The notes under the pieces are model-generated. The model did not search any database and was not told the origin of the DNA. It saw only the letters and a program-made list of their open reading frames with translations. The position numbers and the translations under genes were made by a program. 64,000 bases of DNA from JAVBRD01 sp031548365 (GTDB taxonomy: Bacteria > Bacillota > Clostridia > Christensenellales > UBA1750): assembly GCA_031548365.1 (NCBI GenBank), contig JAVBRD010000008.1, positions 72,279-136,278 of the forward strand, written 5' to 3'. Shown in pieces: positions 26,014 to 34,198 of this stretch (position 1 is the first letter of the stretch; every line of letters begins with the position of its first letter).

Positions 26014-26391
26014 ATGGCCTATCAAACGCCATCCATATGCCCCGTTTGCGGTCAAGGGCTCAAGGTGCGCTCCGTGGGATGCGACAAATGCGGCACGGAG
26101 CTGAGCGGCCGGTTTTCCCTGTGCAAGTACTGCGCGCTGGACGAGAAGAACCTGCGGTTCATCGAGACGTTTCTCAGGTGCCGTGGCAGCATCAAAGACG
26201 CGGAGAAGGCGTTGGGCGTGAGCTACCCGACGGTGCGCAACATGCTCGACCAAGCGCTGTCCGCGCTGGGCCTCACGGAGGAGGCCGCGGGCGCGTCCGA
26301 AACCGCCTCAAGCGATGACATCCTCGCACGCGTGGAGCGAGGAGAGCTGACGACAGCCGAAGCCATCGAGTTAATTTCCAAAACGAAATAG
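26014..26391 (+). CDS. DUF2089 family zinc-ribbon/HTH protein, probable regulator
   Basis: The 125-residue protein has an N-terminal zinc ribbon (CPVCG near residue 10, CDKCGTEL near 24, then CKYCAL near 41). A helix-turn-helix-like region follows: IETFLRCRGSIKDAEKALGVSYPTVRNMLDQAL, residues about 49-80. This is the DUF2089 pattern, often found beside YvlB-like genes. The C-terminus (DDILARVERGELTTAEAIELI) is a short SHOCT-like helix that the next gene also begins with. It probably regulates its own operon through the palindromes upstream. ATG at 26014 fits the ribosome site; GTG at 26005 is possible. Confidence 0.8.
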   Translation: MAYQTPSICPVCGQGLKVRSVGCDKCGTELSGRFSLCKYCALDEKNLRFIETFLRCRGSIKDAEKALGVSYPTVRNMLDQALSALGLTEEAAGASETASSDDILARVERGELTTAEAIELISKTK

Positions 26392-26402
26392 GAGGCGCCA
26401 CC

Positions 26403-26858
26403 ATGAACGAAGAACGTGTCCGTATTTTTAAGCTCCTTGAGGACGGAAAGATCACCGCCGCCGAAGCCTCGGCGCTCCTGGACGCCTATACGGCCAAGAA
26501 CGCGACGCCACCTCCCCCGCCGGTGTCCGTATACGCGCCCGCAAAGATTGCGGGAAACGCTGGAAAAGCGCCGCGTTTTCTCAAGATGCAGGTGAAGGTT
26601 GAAAGCGCCAACCACGACAACGTCAACGTCAACATGAACATACCGCTCTCGCTGGCGCGCGCCGTCAAGCCGGCGCTCACCTCCGCGCTGCCCAAGGACG
26701 TGCAGGAAACGCTGCGCGACAAGGGGATCGACCTCTCTGCGCTGGACATCGACGCCATTCTCGACTCGCTGAGCGAGCTGGAGGACGGTCAGATCATGGA
26801 CGTGGACGTCTCGAGCGGCGGCGGCGATAACGTGATGGTGAAAATCTATGCCGAATGA
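26403..26858 (+). CDS. YvlB-like SHOCT-domain protein
   Basis: The 151-residue protein starts with a SHOCT-like helix pair (ERVRIFKLLEDGKITAAEASALLDAY). A Pro-rich linker follows near residues 36-43, then a region with VKVESANHDNVNVNMNIPLSLARAVKPAL and DVDVSSGGGDNVMVKI at the end. YvlB of Bacillus has the same opening and sits with a DUF2089-like or Yvl envelope-stress gene set. The molecular role is unknown. It ends inside the start of the next gene (11-base overlap). Confidence 0.7.
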   Translation: MNEERVRIFKLLEDGKITAAEASALLDAYTAKNATPPPPPVSVYAPAKIAGNAGKAPRFLKMQVKVESANHDNVNVNMNIPLSLARAVKPALTSALPKDVQETLRDKGIDLSALDIDAILDSLSELEDGQIMDVDVSSGGGDNVMVKIYAE

Positions 26859-27111
26859 GCCCACGCTCGCCTATGTCAGGCTGCGTGTGCCCAAGCACCG
26901 CGTCCGCTTCGCGTGGGTGATATCGCTCTGGCCCTTGCTCGACCTGGCGGCGGGCACGTCCGACCTTTTGCCCGTCCTTCCTGTAAAGCCGGACGCCGTG
27001 CAAGCCATCTGGGCCGCGCTGCCCGTACTGGCCAATCTCAGGGGCGCGAGCGGCGTTTTCGACGTAACGGAGAAGGGTGAGGATGTGCATGTCGAGTTCC
27101 GGATCGTGTGA
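26848..27111 (+). CDS. hypothetical 87-residue protein of the yvl-like operon
   Basis: I do not recognise this small protein. It begins MPNEPTLAYVRLRVPKHRVRFAWVISLWPLLDL and ends with a charged beta-like stretch (EKGEDVHVEFRIV). The middle is mildly hydrophobic but has no clear membrane helix. The fold may be related to the end of the preceding protein, which also finishes in V.V.I. It overlaps both neighbours, which supports it being a real coupled gene. Confidence 0.65.
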   Translation: MPNEPTLAYVRLRVPKHRVRFAWVISLWPLLDLAAGTSDLLPVLPVKPDAVQAIWAALPVLANLRGASGVFDVTEKGEDVHVEFRIV

Positions 27112-27481
27112 ACGCTCGAACACCGCAGGGCTTTGGCTCCGCGCGCTGGTCACCGTCGCCGCCGCCGCACTGTGCGCGCTCGTCCTGCCCGGCGTGGACG
27201 CCGCGCCTTCGGGGATCCTTTTGTTTGCCGCGCTGACCGCCCTGTTTTACCTGCTCCTGCAGCCGGTATGGCGCGCCGTCACGCTCGCGTTCGATTTGCT
27301 GTTGTTCGGCATTCCCGGCTTGCTGGCCGACGCCGCCGTATTGACCCTTGCGCTCAAAATCTGCGGCGGCTACTTCAGCCGGTTTGGCTGGGCGTTTCTC
27401 ACGGCAGTCATCATTGAGGTGTGCCGAAAACTGGCGACACGCGGCGTGTTGACAAAAAGCGCGCGTTCGAGTACAATATAA
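27089..27481 (+). CDS. YvlD-like phage-holin-family-4 membrane protein
   Basis: The 130-residue protein has about three or four membrane helices (LVTVAAAALCALVLPGV, GILLFAALTALFYLLLQPVW, LAFDLLLFGIPGLLADAAVLTLAL, FLTAVIIEVC). This length and pattern match YvlD (holin family 4_2), which in Bacillus is in the same operon as YvlB and belongs to the cell-envelope stress response. ATG at 27089 lies six bases after GTGAGG; ATG at 27083 or GTG at 27077 are alternatives. The promoter of valS lies inside its last codons. Confidence 0.65.
   Translation: MSSSGSCERSNTAGLWLRALVTVAAAALCALVLPGVDAAPSGILLFAALTALFYLLLQPVWRAVTLAFDLLLFGIPGLLADAAVLTLALKICGGYFSRFGWAFLTAVIIEVCRKLATRGVLTKSARSSTI
27449..27477 (+). 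promoter_or_regulatory. consensus promoter for the valS T-box transcript
   Basis: TTGACA and TACAAT are spaced by 17 bases. The whole element lies inside the 3' end of the YvlD-like gene, and transcription would start near 27484. Confidence 0.8.
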
Positions 27482-27483
27482 CC

Positions 27484-27727
27484 ATATATCTACGACGAAG
27501 AGGAGTAGTCTGGCGCGCGGTAAAGAGAGGAAAGCCCATTGGCTGAAAGGCTTCCCTAAGCGCAACGGGCGAACGTCGCTTCCGAGACCGTCGGGTGAAC
27601 CGCGCTTGTCGCGGACAGCCTGCGCGCGTCGCGCCCGTTAAAGCGCGCTTGAGGCGCGAGATCATCGCGCGAACAAAGGTGGTACAGCGACCGCACGCCC
27701 TTTATGAGGCGCGCGGTTTTTGTTTTT
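27484..27727 (+). ncRNA. T-box leader riboswitch of valS
   Basis: The leader shows T-box landmarks in order. A GAAGAGGAGTAG start comes first, then AAGAGAGG and the GAAAGCC...GGCTGAAAGG hairpin of stem I. GAACGTCGCTTC follows, with a Val codon GTC (27575-27577) at the expected specifier position. The T-box bulge is AAAGGTGGTACAGCGACC, whose TGGT can pair with the ACCA end of tRNA-Val. The last part is a terminator (27690-27727). When uncharged tRNA-Val binds, the antiterminator should form and valS be transcribed. The specifier assignment was made by eye. Confidence 0.85.
27690..27727 (+). terminator. regulated terminator of the valS T-box
   Basis: The stem ACCGCACGCC / GGCGCGCGGT has one mismatch and an 8-base loop and is followed by a long T run. 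Its 5' arm is part of the conserved T-box sequence, so the stem competes with the antiterminator. Confidence 0.85.
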
Positions 27728-27746
27728 GAGAATTGGAGGGACTTTC

Positions 27747-30377
27747 ATGCCGCGAAGCGAGATGCCTAAGACTTATGACCCGAAAGCGTGCGAGGCGGCG
27801 CGCTACGAAAAATGGGAAAAAAACGGCGATTTCACCGCCAGACCTGACAAGACGAAAAAGCCGTTTTGCATCGTCATGCCGCCGCCCAACATCACAGGTC
27901 AGCTGCATCTGGGGCACGCAATCGACAACACCATGCAGGACATTCTGACACGGTACCACCGCATGCTGGGCGAGGCCGTGCTTTGGCTGCCTGGTACCGA
28001 TCACGCGTCCATTGCGACCGAGGCCAAAATCGTCAAGGCGATGGCGGCTGAGGGCGTGAGCAAGCAGAGCATCGGGCGAGACGAGTTTCTCAAGCGCGCG
28101 TGGTCGTGGCGCGAGAAGTACGGCAAGGCGATCGCGCACCAGCTCAGAAAAATCGGCTCATCGTGCGACTGGACGCGCGAGCGGTTCACGATGGACGAAG
28201 GCTGCAACAAAGCGGTCAACGAGTTCTTTGTCAGGCTTTACAAGGACGGCCTGATCTACCGTGGGGAGAAGATCGTGAACTGGTGCCCGAGCTGCCGCAC
28301 CACGATCTCGGACGCCGAGGTGGAATTCGAGGAGCATGCGTCCCACATCTGGCACATCCGCTATCCGGGGCCGGACGGCACGTCCATTATCGTGGCGACC
28401 ACGCGCCCCGAGACCATGCTGGGCGACACCGCCGTCGCCGTCAACCCCGAGGACGAGCGGTACGCGCACCTCGTGGGCAAGACGGTCACGCTGCCTTTGC
28501 GCAACCGCGAGATCCCCATCGTGGCGGACAGCTATGTGGAAAAGGACTTCGGCTCGGGCGCGGTGAAAATCACGCCCGCGCACGATCCCAACGACTTTGA
28601 GGTGGCCATGCGCCACAACCTGCCGCTCGACCGCGTGATGACCGACGACGGACGCATGACCGATGCTTGCGGCAAGTATGCCGGCATGACCACGATGGAC
28701 GCGCGAAAACAGATCGTGGCCGATCTGGAGGCGCTGGGCCTGTTGGTGAAAATTGAGGACTACACGCACAACGTGGGCGAGTGTTACCGCTGCAAGACCG
28801 TGATCGAGCCGCTTGCGTCCATACAGTGGTGGGTGAAGATGAAGCCGCTGGCGCAGCCCGCGCTTGAAGCGGTGTACTCCGGCGCGACAAAGTTTGTACC
28901 TGAGCGGTATGCGCGCACATACTACAACTGGATGGAGAACATACGCGACTGGAGCATCTCCCGCCAGTTGTGGTGGGGGCACCGCATACCAGCGTGGTAT
29001 TGCGACGACTGCGGAGAGATCAACGTAGCCACGAGCGCGCCGGATAAGTGCGGAAAGTGCGGTTCCAACCGCCTGCACCAGGATGAGGACGTGCTCGACA
29101 CGTGGTTTTCCTCCGCTCTGTGGCCGTTTTCAACCATGGGCTGGCCGGAGAGCACCGAGGACCTCAATTTCTGGTACCCGACCAGCGTGCTCGTGACCGG
29201 CTACGACATCATCTTCTTCTGGGTGGCGCGTATGATGGTGGCGGGTATTTACAACATGAAAACTCCGCCTTTTGCCGACGTGCTCATCCACGGTATCGTG
29301 CGTGACGCGCAGGGCCGCAAGATGTCAAAATCGCTGGATAACGGCGTGGATCCGCTCGAGGTCATCGAGCAGTTCGGCGCGGACGCGCTGCGTTTTTCGC
29401 TCGTTATCGGCGTCTCGCCCGGGAACGACATGCGCTACATCCCCGAAAAAGTGGAATCGACGCGCAACTTCGCCAACAAGATTTGGAACGCCGCGCGCTT
29501 TGTGGGCATGAACCTTGAGGGCGTGGATGGCCTGCCCGTTAAGCCCGACGACGCTGACCTCTCACTCGCCGACCGCTGGATCCTGACGCGCTTTGCCCAG
29601 GCCGGGCGCGACGTGTCCGCGCATCTGGACGGCTATGACCTCGGCCTTGCCGCACAGCTCCTGTACGACTTTGTGTGGAGCGAGTTTTGTGACTGGTACG
29701 TGGAGATGTCCAAGACCGCGCTTTACGACGGCACCGAAAACCAGAAGGCAGCCGCCCGCTGGACGCTTACAGTTGTGCTCTCGGGCATCCTCAAGCTCAT
29801 CCATCCCTTCATGCCCTTCATCACTTCGGAAATCTGGGATGGCCTGGAGTTTGGCGGGGAGCTGATGCACCAGCCGTGGCCGAGCGAGGCCGCTTTGTTT
29901 GCGGAGGACGCCTCGTCCATGGAGTCCGCGATGGAGGTCATCCGCGCCGTGCGCAACCTGCGCACCGAGATGAACGTGCCCATGGGCAAGCGCGCGCGGC
30001 TCTACATCCTGCCTTCCGCGGGCTGCGAGGACGCCATGCGCCGTGCCGAGCCTTACCTGACAAAGATGGCGTTTGCGAGCGCGGTGGAGTTCCTTTCGGA
30101 TAAAACCGGCGCGCCCGCGCAGGCCGCGACCACCGTCTGCCCCGCCGCAGAGGTCTACCTCCCCATGGGCGACCTGATTGACCTGGACAAAGAACGTGCG
30201 CGCATCGCCAAGGAAATCGCGTCCCTTGAGTCCGAGATTGAGCGCGCAAACGCCAAGCTCACAAACCCCGGCTTCACGGGCAAAGCGCCCGCCGCGGTGA
30301 TTGAGGAAGAGAGCCGCAAGCTCGCCACACGCAAACAGGTGCTCGAAGGGTTGCGCGAGCGGGCAAAGACGCTGTAG
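27747..30377 (+). CDS. valS: valine--tRNA ligase
   Basis: The 876-residue class I synthetase has the HIGH-type motif PPNITGQLHLGHA near residue 45 and KMSKS at 525-529. The editing domain includes TTRPETMLGDTAVAVNP near 215, and WCPSC plus CDDCGE/KCGKCG Cys pairs may bind zinc. The C-terminal coiled coil of about 65 residues (DLDKERARIAKEIASLESEI) is the tRNA-binding arm typical of ValRS. ATG at 27747 follows GGAGGGACTTTC. Expression is controlled by the T-box upstream. Confidence 0.97.
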   Translation: MPRSEMPKTYDPKACEAARYEKWEKNGDFTARPDKTKKPFCIVMPPPNITGQLHLGHAIDNTMQDILTRYHRMLGEAVLWLPGTDHASIATEAKIVKAMAAEGVSKQSIGRDEFLKRAWSWREKYGKAIAHQLRKIGSSCDWTRERFTMDEGCNKAVNEFFVRLYKDGLIYRGEKIVNWCPSCRTTISDAEVEFEEHASHIWHIRYPGPDGTSIIVATTRPETMLGDTAVAVNPEDERYAHLVGKTVTLPLRNREIPIVADSYVEKDFGSGAVKITPAHDPNDFEVAMRHNLPLDRVMTDDGRMTDACGKYAGMTTMDARKQIVADLEALGLLVKIEDYTHNVGECYRCKTVIEPLASIQWWVKMKPLAQPALEAVYSGATKFVPERYARTYYNWMENIRDWSISRQLWWGHRIPAWYCDDCGEINVATSAPDKCGKCGSNRLHQDEDVLDTWFSSALWPFSTMGWPESTEDLNFWYPTSVLVTGYDIIFFWVARMMVAGIYNMKTPPFADVLIHGIVRDAQGRKMSKSLDNGVDPLEVIEQFGADALRFSLVIGVSPGNDMRYIPEKVESTRNFANKIWNAARFVGMNLEGVDGLPVKPDDADLSLADRWILTRFAQAGRDVSAHLDGYDLGLAAQLLYDFVWSEFCDWYVEMSKTALYDGTENQKAAARWTLTVVLSGILKLIHPFMPFITSEIWDGLEFGGELMHQPWPSEAALFAEDASSMESAMEVIRAVRNLRTEMNVPMGKRARLYILPSAGCEDAMRRAEPYLTKMAFASAVEFLSDKTGAPAQAATTVCPAAEVYLPMGDLIDLDKERARIAKEIASLESEIERANAKLTNPGFTGKAPAAVIEEESRKLATRKQVLEGLRERAKTL

Positions 30378-30440
30378 CGCGTTATAAATCATCCGCTGCC
30401 CCCTACAGTATACGGGCGGCATGTTCCCGCCCCTTTATCA

Positions 30441-30473
30441 GACGCGCGGGTGTAAATAACACACCCGCGCGTC
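30441..30473. repeat. perfect 13-bp hairpin between valS and folC
   Basis: GACGCGCGGGTGT and ACACCCGCGCGTC pair perfectly around a 7-base AT-rich loop. No T run follows, so it could be a processing or stabilising hairpin, or a weak terminator of valS, 22 bases before the folC ATG. Confidence 0.6.
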
Positions 30474-30495
30474 ACCTCACAAGGGAGGCGCTCAC

Positions 30496-32400
30496 ATGCG
30501 CTACGATGAGGCCGTCGCGTACCTGTCCGGATTCGACCGTATGGACGACAAAGACGGCATCGGCAACATGATCGCGTTTCTTAGAAGGCTCGGGAACCCT
30601 GAAAAGGCGTACCCGAGCTATCACATTGCCGGAACGAACGGAAAAGGCTCGATCTGCGCGCTGATCGACGCTTCGCTCAGGGCGGCGGGCAGACGCGTGG
30701 GGCTGTACACTTCGCCAGAGCTTGAGCGGTTCAGCGAACGCATCCGCATAGGCGGACAGCCGATCGGGGACGACGCGTTCGCGGAAGTGACGCGGGATAT
30801 CGCTGCAGTGGTTGGGGAGCTGCGCGCCGAAGGCATCAAGCTCACGTTTTTTGAGGTGGTCACCGCGGTCGCGCTCACGGCGTTTATGCGAGCGGGTGTG
30901 GATGTCGCGGTCCTTGAGACCGGCATGGGCGGGCGGCTGGACGCGACCAACGCGGTGTCGTCAAATGTCGCGGTCATCTCGCGTATCGGACTTGACCACA
31001 CCCATGTGCTCGGTGACACGGCGGAGAAGATTGCCTGGGAAAAGGCGTGCATCATCAAGCAGGGACGACCTGTGGTCGTTCATGACCAACCGGAAAGCGT
31101 CAAAGTGGTGATTCGCGCGGTCGCGGAGGAAAGAAACGCTGCGTACTGGGACGTGAAAGAGGCCGATACGCGCGTTCTGTCATCCAGCCTTGAGGCGCAG
31201 GTGTTTTCGTACCTCTACGGCAGCACCATCCTGCCTCAAGTCACCATTAAACTCGCGGGTTCACACCAGATTGGTAACGCGGCGACCGCCATCACAGCGC
31301 TCATCGCTGGGCGTGAGTACGGCATCGGCGCGAGCGACGATGAGATTGTGCGGGGTTTTATGAACGCGCGCTGGGCGGGACGCCTTGAAACGGTGTCCGC
31401 GCGAGGCAGAACGTTATTGCTCGACGGCGCGCATAACCCGCAGGGGGCGGCCGTTTTGCGAGAAGCGGTCAAACGCCATCTCAAGGGCAGGCGCGTGGTG
31501 CTGCTGTGCGGCATCATGGCCAGCAAGGATCACGACGCTATGGTCGACGACTTCGCGGCCATCACGAGAGAGGTGGTCGCGGTATCCCCTGACGCGCGGG
31601 GCGCGCTTGCGACAGGCGAGCTTTGCGCGGAGTTTGCCACGCGCGGGGTGTCCGCGCGGGCCAAGCCTTCCGTGGGGGAAGGACTTGAGGCCGTCATTGA
31701 CATGACGTCGCCGGAGGATGTCATCCTCGTGGCGGGCTCGCTTTACCTTGTGGGCGGGGTGCGGAGCCGGCTGCTGGCATTTAGTGGCATTCTTTCAGAG
31801 TTTCCTTATGTACTCGCAACCGGCGAGCGCGACGCGCTGTCTCTTTTGCGCGCGAACGGAAAGACCAAGACCGCGCGCCACTCGGAGGCCGTGGCGCAGG
31901 CGTGTCAATCGCTCGCGGAGCGCTTCGGTTTGGATGCGGGCTGTGCGTACCAATCAGGGCTTCTGCACGATGTGGCTGCGGTGATCAAGCCCGAGGATAT
32001 GCTCGCGCACGCCGTTGCGCAGGGTTTCGAGCTGGACGAGGCCGAGAGGCGCTATCCATTCCTGCTCCATCAGCGGTTTTCCGCGATGATCGCGCGGGAG
32101 AACCTTGGGATTCATGACGCGAGCGTGCTGTCCGCGGTCGCGTGCCACACCACGCTCAAGCCGAACGCGTCACAGCTGGACATGGCGCTGTTCGTGGCCG
32201 ACAAGCTCGCGTGGGATCAGGAGGGCGAGCCGCCATTTTTCGCGGACATCACGCAAGCGCTGCGCGTGTCGCTGCGCGCCGCGTCGCTTGCGTACATCGA
32301 GTATGTGTTGAGCCACGGTATGATTCTATGCCCGCACCGGCTTCTCACCCAAGCCCGCGCGTGGCTGAAAAACGAGCAAACGACAGGAGGCCGAACATGA
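30496..32400 (+). CDS. folC: folylpolyglutamate synthase fused to a YqeK-like HD phosphohydrolase domain
   Basis: The 634-residue protein has two parts. Residues 1 to about 430 are FolC: SYHIAGTNGKGSICALI (P-loop at 46-52), GLYTSPELERFSERI, VLETGMGGRLDATN, SRIGLDHTHVLGDTAEKIAWEKACIIK and LLDGAHNPQGAAVL. FolC adds glutamates to folates using ATP. After a linker, residues about 440-625 are an HD domain like YqeK: His in ARHSEA (462), HD in GLLHDVAA (491-492), His in FLLHQRF, ACHTT and VADKLAW. YqeK cleaves Ap4A to ADP. Both halves look catalytically complete. YqeK is normally a free protein next to nadD, so this fusion is unusual. The stop overlaps the next ATG. Confidence 0.88.
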   Translation: MRYDEAVAYLSGFDRMDDKDGIGNMIAFLRRLGNPEKAYPSYHIAGTNGKGSICALIDASLRAAGRRVGLYTSPELERFSERIRIGGQPIGDDAFAEVTRDIAAVVGELRAEGIKLTFFEVVTAVALTAFMRAGVDVAVLETGMGGRLDATNAVSSNVAVISRIGLDHTHVLGDTAEKIAWEKACIIKQGRPVVVHDQPESVKVVIRAVAEERNAAYWDVKEADTRVLSSSLEAQVFSYLYGSTILPQVTIKLAGSHQIGNAATAITALIAGREYGIGASDDEIVRGFMNARWAGRLETVSARGRTLLLDGAHNPQGAAVLREAVKRHLKGRRVVLLCGIMASKDHDAMVDDFAAITREVVAVSPDARGALATGELCAEFATRGVSARAKPSVGEGLEAVIDMTSPEDVILVAGSLYLVGGVRSRLLAFSGILSEFPYVLATGERDALSLLRANGKTKTARHSEAVAQACQSLAERFGLDAGCAYQSGLLHDVAAVIKPEDMLAHAVAQGFELDEAERRYPFLLHQRFSAMIARENLGIHDASVLSAVACHTTLKPNASQLDMALFVADKLAWDQEGEPPFFADITQALRVSLRAASLAYIEYVLSHGMILCPHRLLTQARAWLKNEQTTGGRT

Positions 32401-33035
32401 ACCTTACGTTTCGGACGGAAGAACCATACGATTACCGCGCCGTGGAGGCGCTCACGCGCGAGGCGTTCTGGAACCTTCACGTTCCCGGCTGTGACGAGCA
32501 CTTCGCGCTCCACACACTCAGAGAACACGCGGATTTCCTGCCCGGGCTCTCGTTCATCGCGGAGACGGACGGCGCGCTTGCCGGGCACATCGCGTACAGC
32601 CGGTCGGCGGTCATCGCCAAGGATGGCCGCGAGCATCCCGCCATCACGTTTGGGCCGGTGAGCGTGTATCCCGCATATCAGCGGCAGGGTGTGGGCTCCG
32701 CGCTCATCCGCAGAACGCTCGATCTCGCGCGCGAGGCCGGTCATGCCGCCGTGATCATCTACGGCGATCCGGATTACTACGGACGTTTTGGCTTTTCTGG
32801 CGGGAAAGCGTTTGGCATCCGCAACAAAGACGGGCGGTTTCAGGCGGCGCTCCTCGCCCTTGAACTAGCACCGCGCGCGCTGGAAGGCGTGAGCGGACTC
32901 TTTCACGAATCCAAAGGTTTCGACTACCCAGAGGAGGAGTTCGCGGCCTTCGACGCGCTTTTTTCTCCCAAAGAGAAGCGCGTGACCCCGACACAAGCGG
33001 AGTTCACGCGCATCGCGTCCAGGTTTGAGGACTGA
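32397..33035 (+). CDS. GNAT family N-acetyltransferase
   Basis: The 212-residue protein carries the acetyl-CoA loop VSVYPAYQRQGVGSALIRRTLDLARE near residue 90-115. It also has VIIYGDPDYYGRFGFSGGKAFGI, a signature of the YhbS/putative acetyltransferase branch, and an N-terminal RAVEALTREAFW. The acceptor is unknown. It begins at ATG overlapping the folC stop with GGAGG upstream, so it is coupled to folC. A hairpin follows it. Confidence 0.87.
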   Translation: MNLTFRTEEPYDYRAVEALTREAFWNLHVPGCDEHFALHTLREHADFLPGLSFIAETDGALAGHIAYSRSAVIAKDGREHPAITFGPVSVYPAYQRQGVGSALIRRTLDLAREAGHAAVIIYGDPDYYGRFGFSGGKAFGIRNKDGRFQAALLALELAPRALEGVSGLFHESKGFDYPEEEFAAFDALFSPKEKRVTPTQAEFTRIASRFED

Positions 33036-33049
33036 CGCTCAAAGAGCGG

Positions 33050-33072
33050 GGAGGCCTCTTTGAAAGGCCTCC
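33050..33072. terminator. hairpin after the GNAT gene
   Basis: GGAGGCCT and AGGCCTCC pair around a 7-base loop. No T run is present, so it is a candidate terminator only, between convergent genes. Confidence 0.45.
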
Positions 33073-33171
33073 ACTGCGGCTGGTTCACCAAAGGATGATC
33101 ATCGCGGCCTTAATAACCGGCCGCTGGAAGCCGTGCCCTGTTCCCAAATGCTCTCGCCTGACAGCCTTGCG

Positions 33172-34194
33172 CTAGTCGATGGCGATGGCGCGCATCTCGG
33201 TGTTGGAGGCGCGTATGGCGTCCAGGGTGCGGGTGAGCATGAGCGCGCTTTCCGGAGGAATGGCGTACTTGACCTCGCCGCGCAGCGCGCGGAGGATGTG
33301 CGCGTAAACCTCGAGTGTGTCTCCGTAGCGGTTGGCGGGTGTGACCGCGCCCTTGTCGTCGGTGGTGACCTCAATGGTGTAGGGGCTGCGGTAGGAGGTC
33401 TTGTCCGCGCCCGCGGTGACGACGCGCTTGTGAATTTGAATGTCTTGCCCCCGAACGACGATCGTACCCTCCGTGCCCTGCACAACCCAGTTGGGGAGCA
33501 CGTTTGCGGCGATGTTGAACTCCGCGTCCACGATCACGCCGTCCTCGGTGACCATCATGGCGTGGAACACGTCCTCGGCGTCGCCCGGGTTGATGGTCTG
33601 GCGCATCTGCGCGAAGACCGTTTTCGCGGGTTTGCCGAGCAATTGGAGGGGCTGGTCGACGATGTGCGGCCCCCAATTGAGCAGGTAGCCGCCACCGCTG
33701 GCCCTGTCCATCTGCCAGTCGTTGCGCATCCCGAACGTGTATTCACCGCGCCGCACCTGAAACACGCGCCCGATGGCGCCCGCCGCGATCAGCTCGCGCA
33801 GCCGGGTGAGGTCTCCCGCCCAGCGCGAGGGCAGCCACGGCAGGAGGAGCTTGCCGCTCTCATTGGCCGCCGTGATCATGGCCTCCGCCTCGCCCCTGTT
33901 GAGCGCCCACGGCTTGGTGACCAGCACGTTTTTGCCTGAGCGGAGTACGTCGCACGCCATCTGGCTGTGCTGGCAGCTCTTGGTGACGACCGCTACGAAA
34001 TCGAGGTCCTCGCGGAGCATCTCATGGTAGTCCTCAAACACCTTGCAGCCAAAGCGCGCCTTGGCTTTTTCGCGCGCTTCGGGGTCGATGTCGCACACTG
34101 CGGCCATCTCGAAGCCCTCGGTGAGACCGATGCCGTCCGCGTGCATGGTGCTCCCGTTCCTGCCGTAACCGATGATGCCGGCCTTGATCTTCAC
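33172..34194 (-). CDS. Gfo/Idh/MocA family oxidoreductase
   Basis: The 340-residue protein has KAGIIGYGRNGSTMHADGI as Rossmann start, AAVCDIDPEAREKAKARFG, and VTKPWALNRGEAEAM in the place of the EKP motif, so the usual Glu is replaced by Thr. The C-terminal domain includes GGGYLLNWGPHIVDQPLQLLG with the conserved His. It starts at GTG behind GGAGGCGTAAC, four bases after the isomerase stop. With the isomerase and a third gene it forms a leftward sugar or polyol operon. Confidence 0.87.
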   Translation of the reverse strand: MKIKAGIIGYGRNGSTMHADGIGLTEGFEMAAVCDIDPEAREKAKARFGCKVFEDYHEMLREDLDFVAVVTKSCQHSQMACDVLRSGKNVLVTKPWALNRGEAEAMITAANESGKLLLPWLPSRWAGDLTRLRELIAAGAIGRVFQVRRGEYTFGMRNDWQMDRASGGGYLLNWGPHIVDQPLQLLGKPAKTVFAQMRQTINPGDAEDVFHAMMVTEDGVIVDAEFNIAANVLPNWVVQGTEGTIVVRGQDIQIHKRVVTAGADKTSYRSPYTIEVTTDDKGAVTPANRYGDTLEVYAHILRALRGEVKYAIPPESALMLTRTLDAIRASNTEMRAIAID

Positions 34195-34198
34195 GATG

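Noticed and set aside
25862..26032. An N-terminal extension of RuvC of about 57 residues
   Set aside because: The extension is AT-rich, contains the divergent promoter and palindromes, and RuvC starts properly at TTG 25861 behind GGGAGGG.
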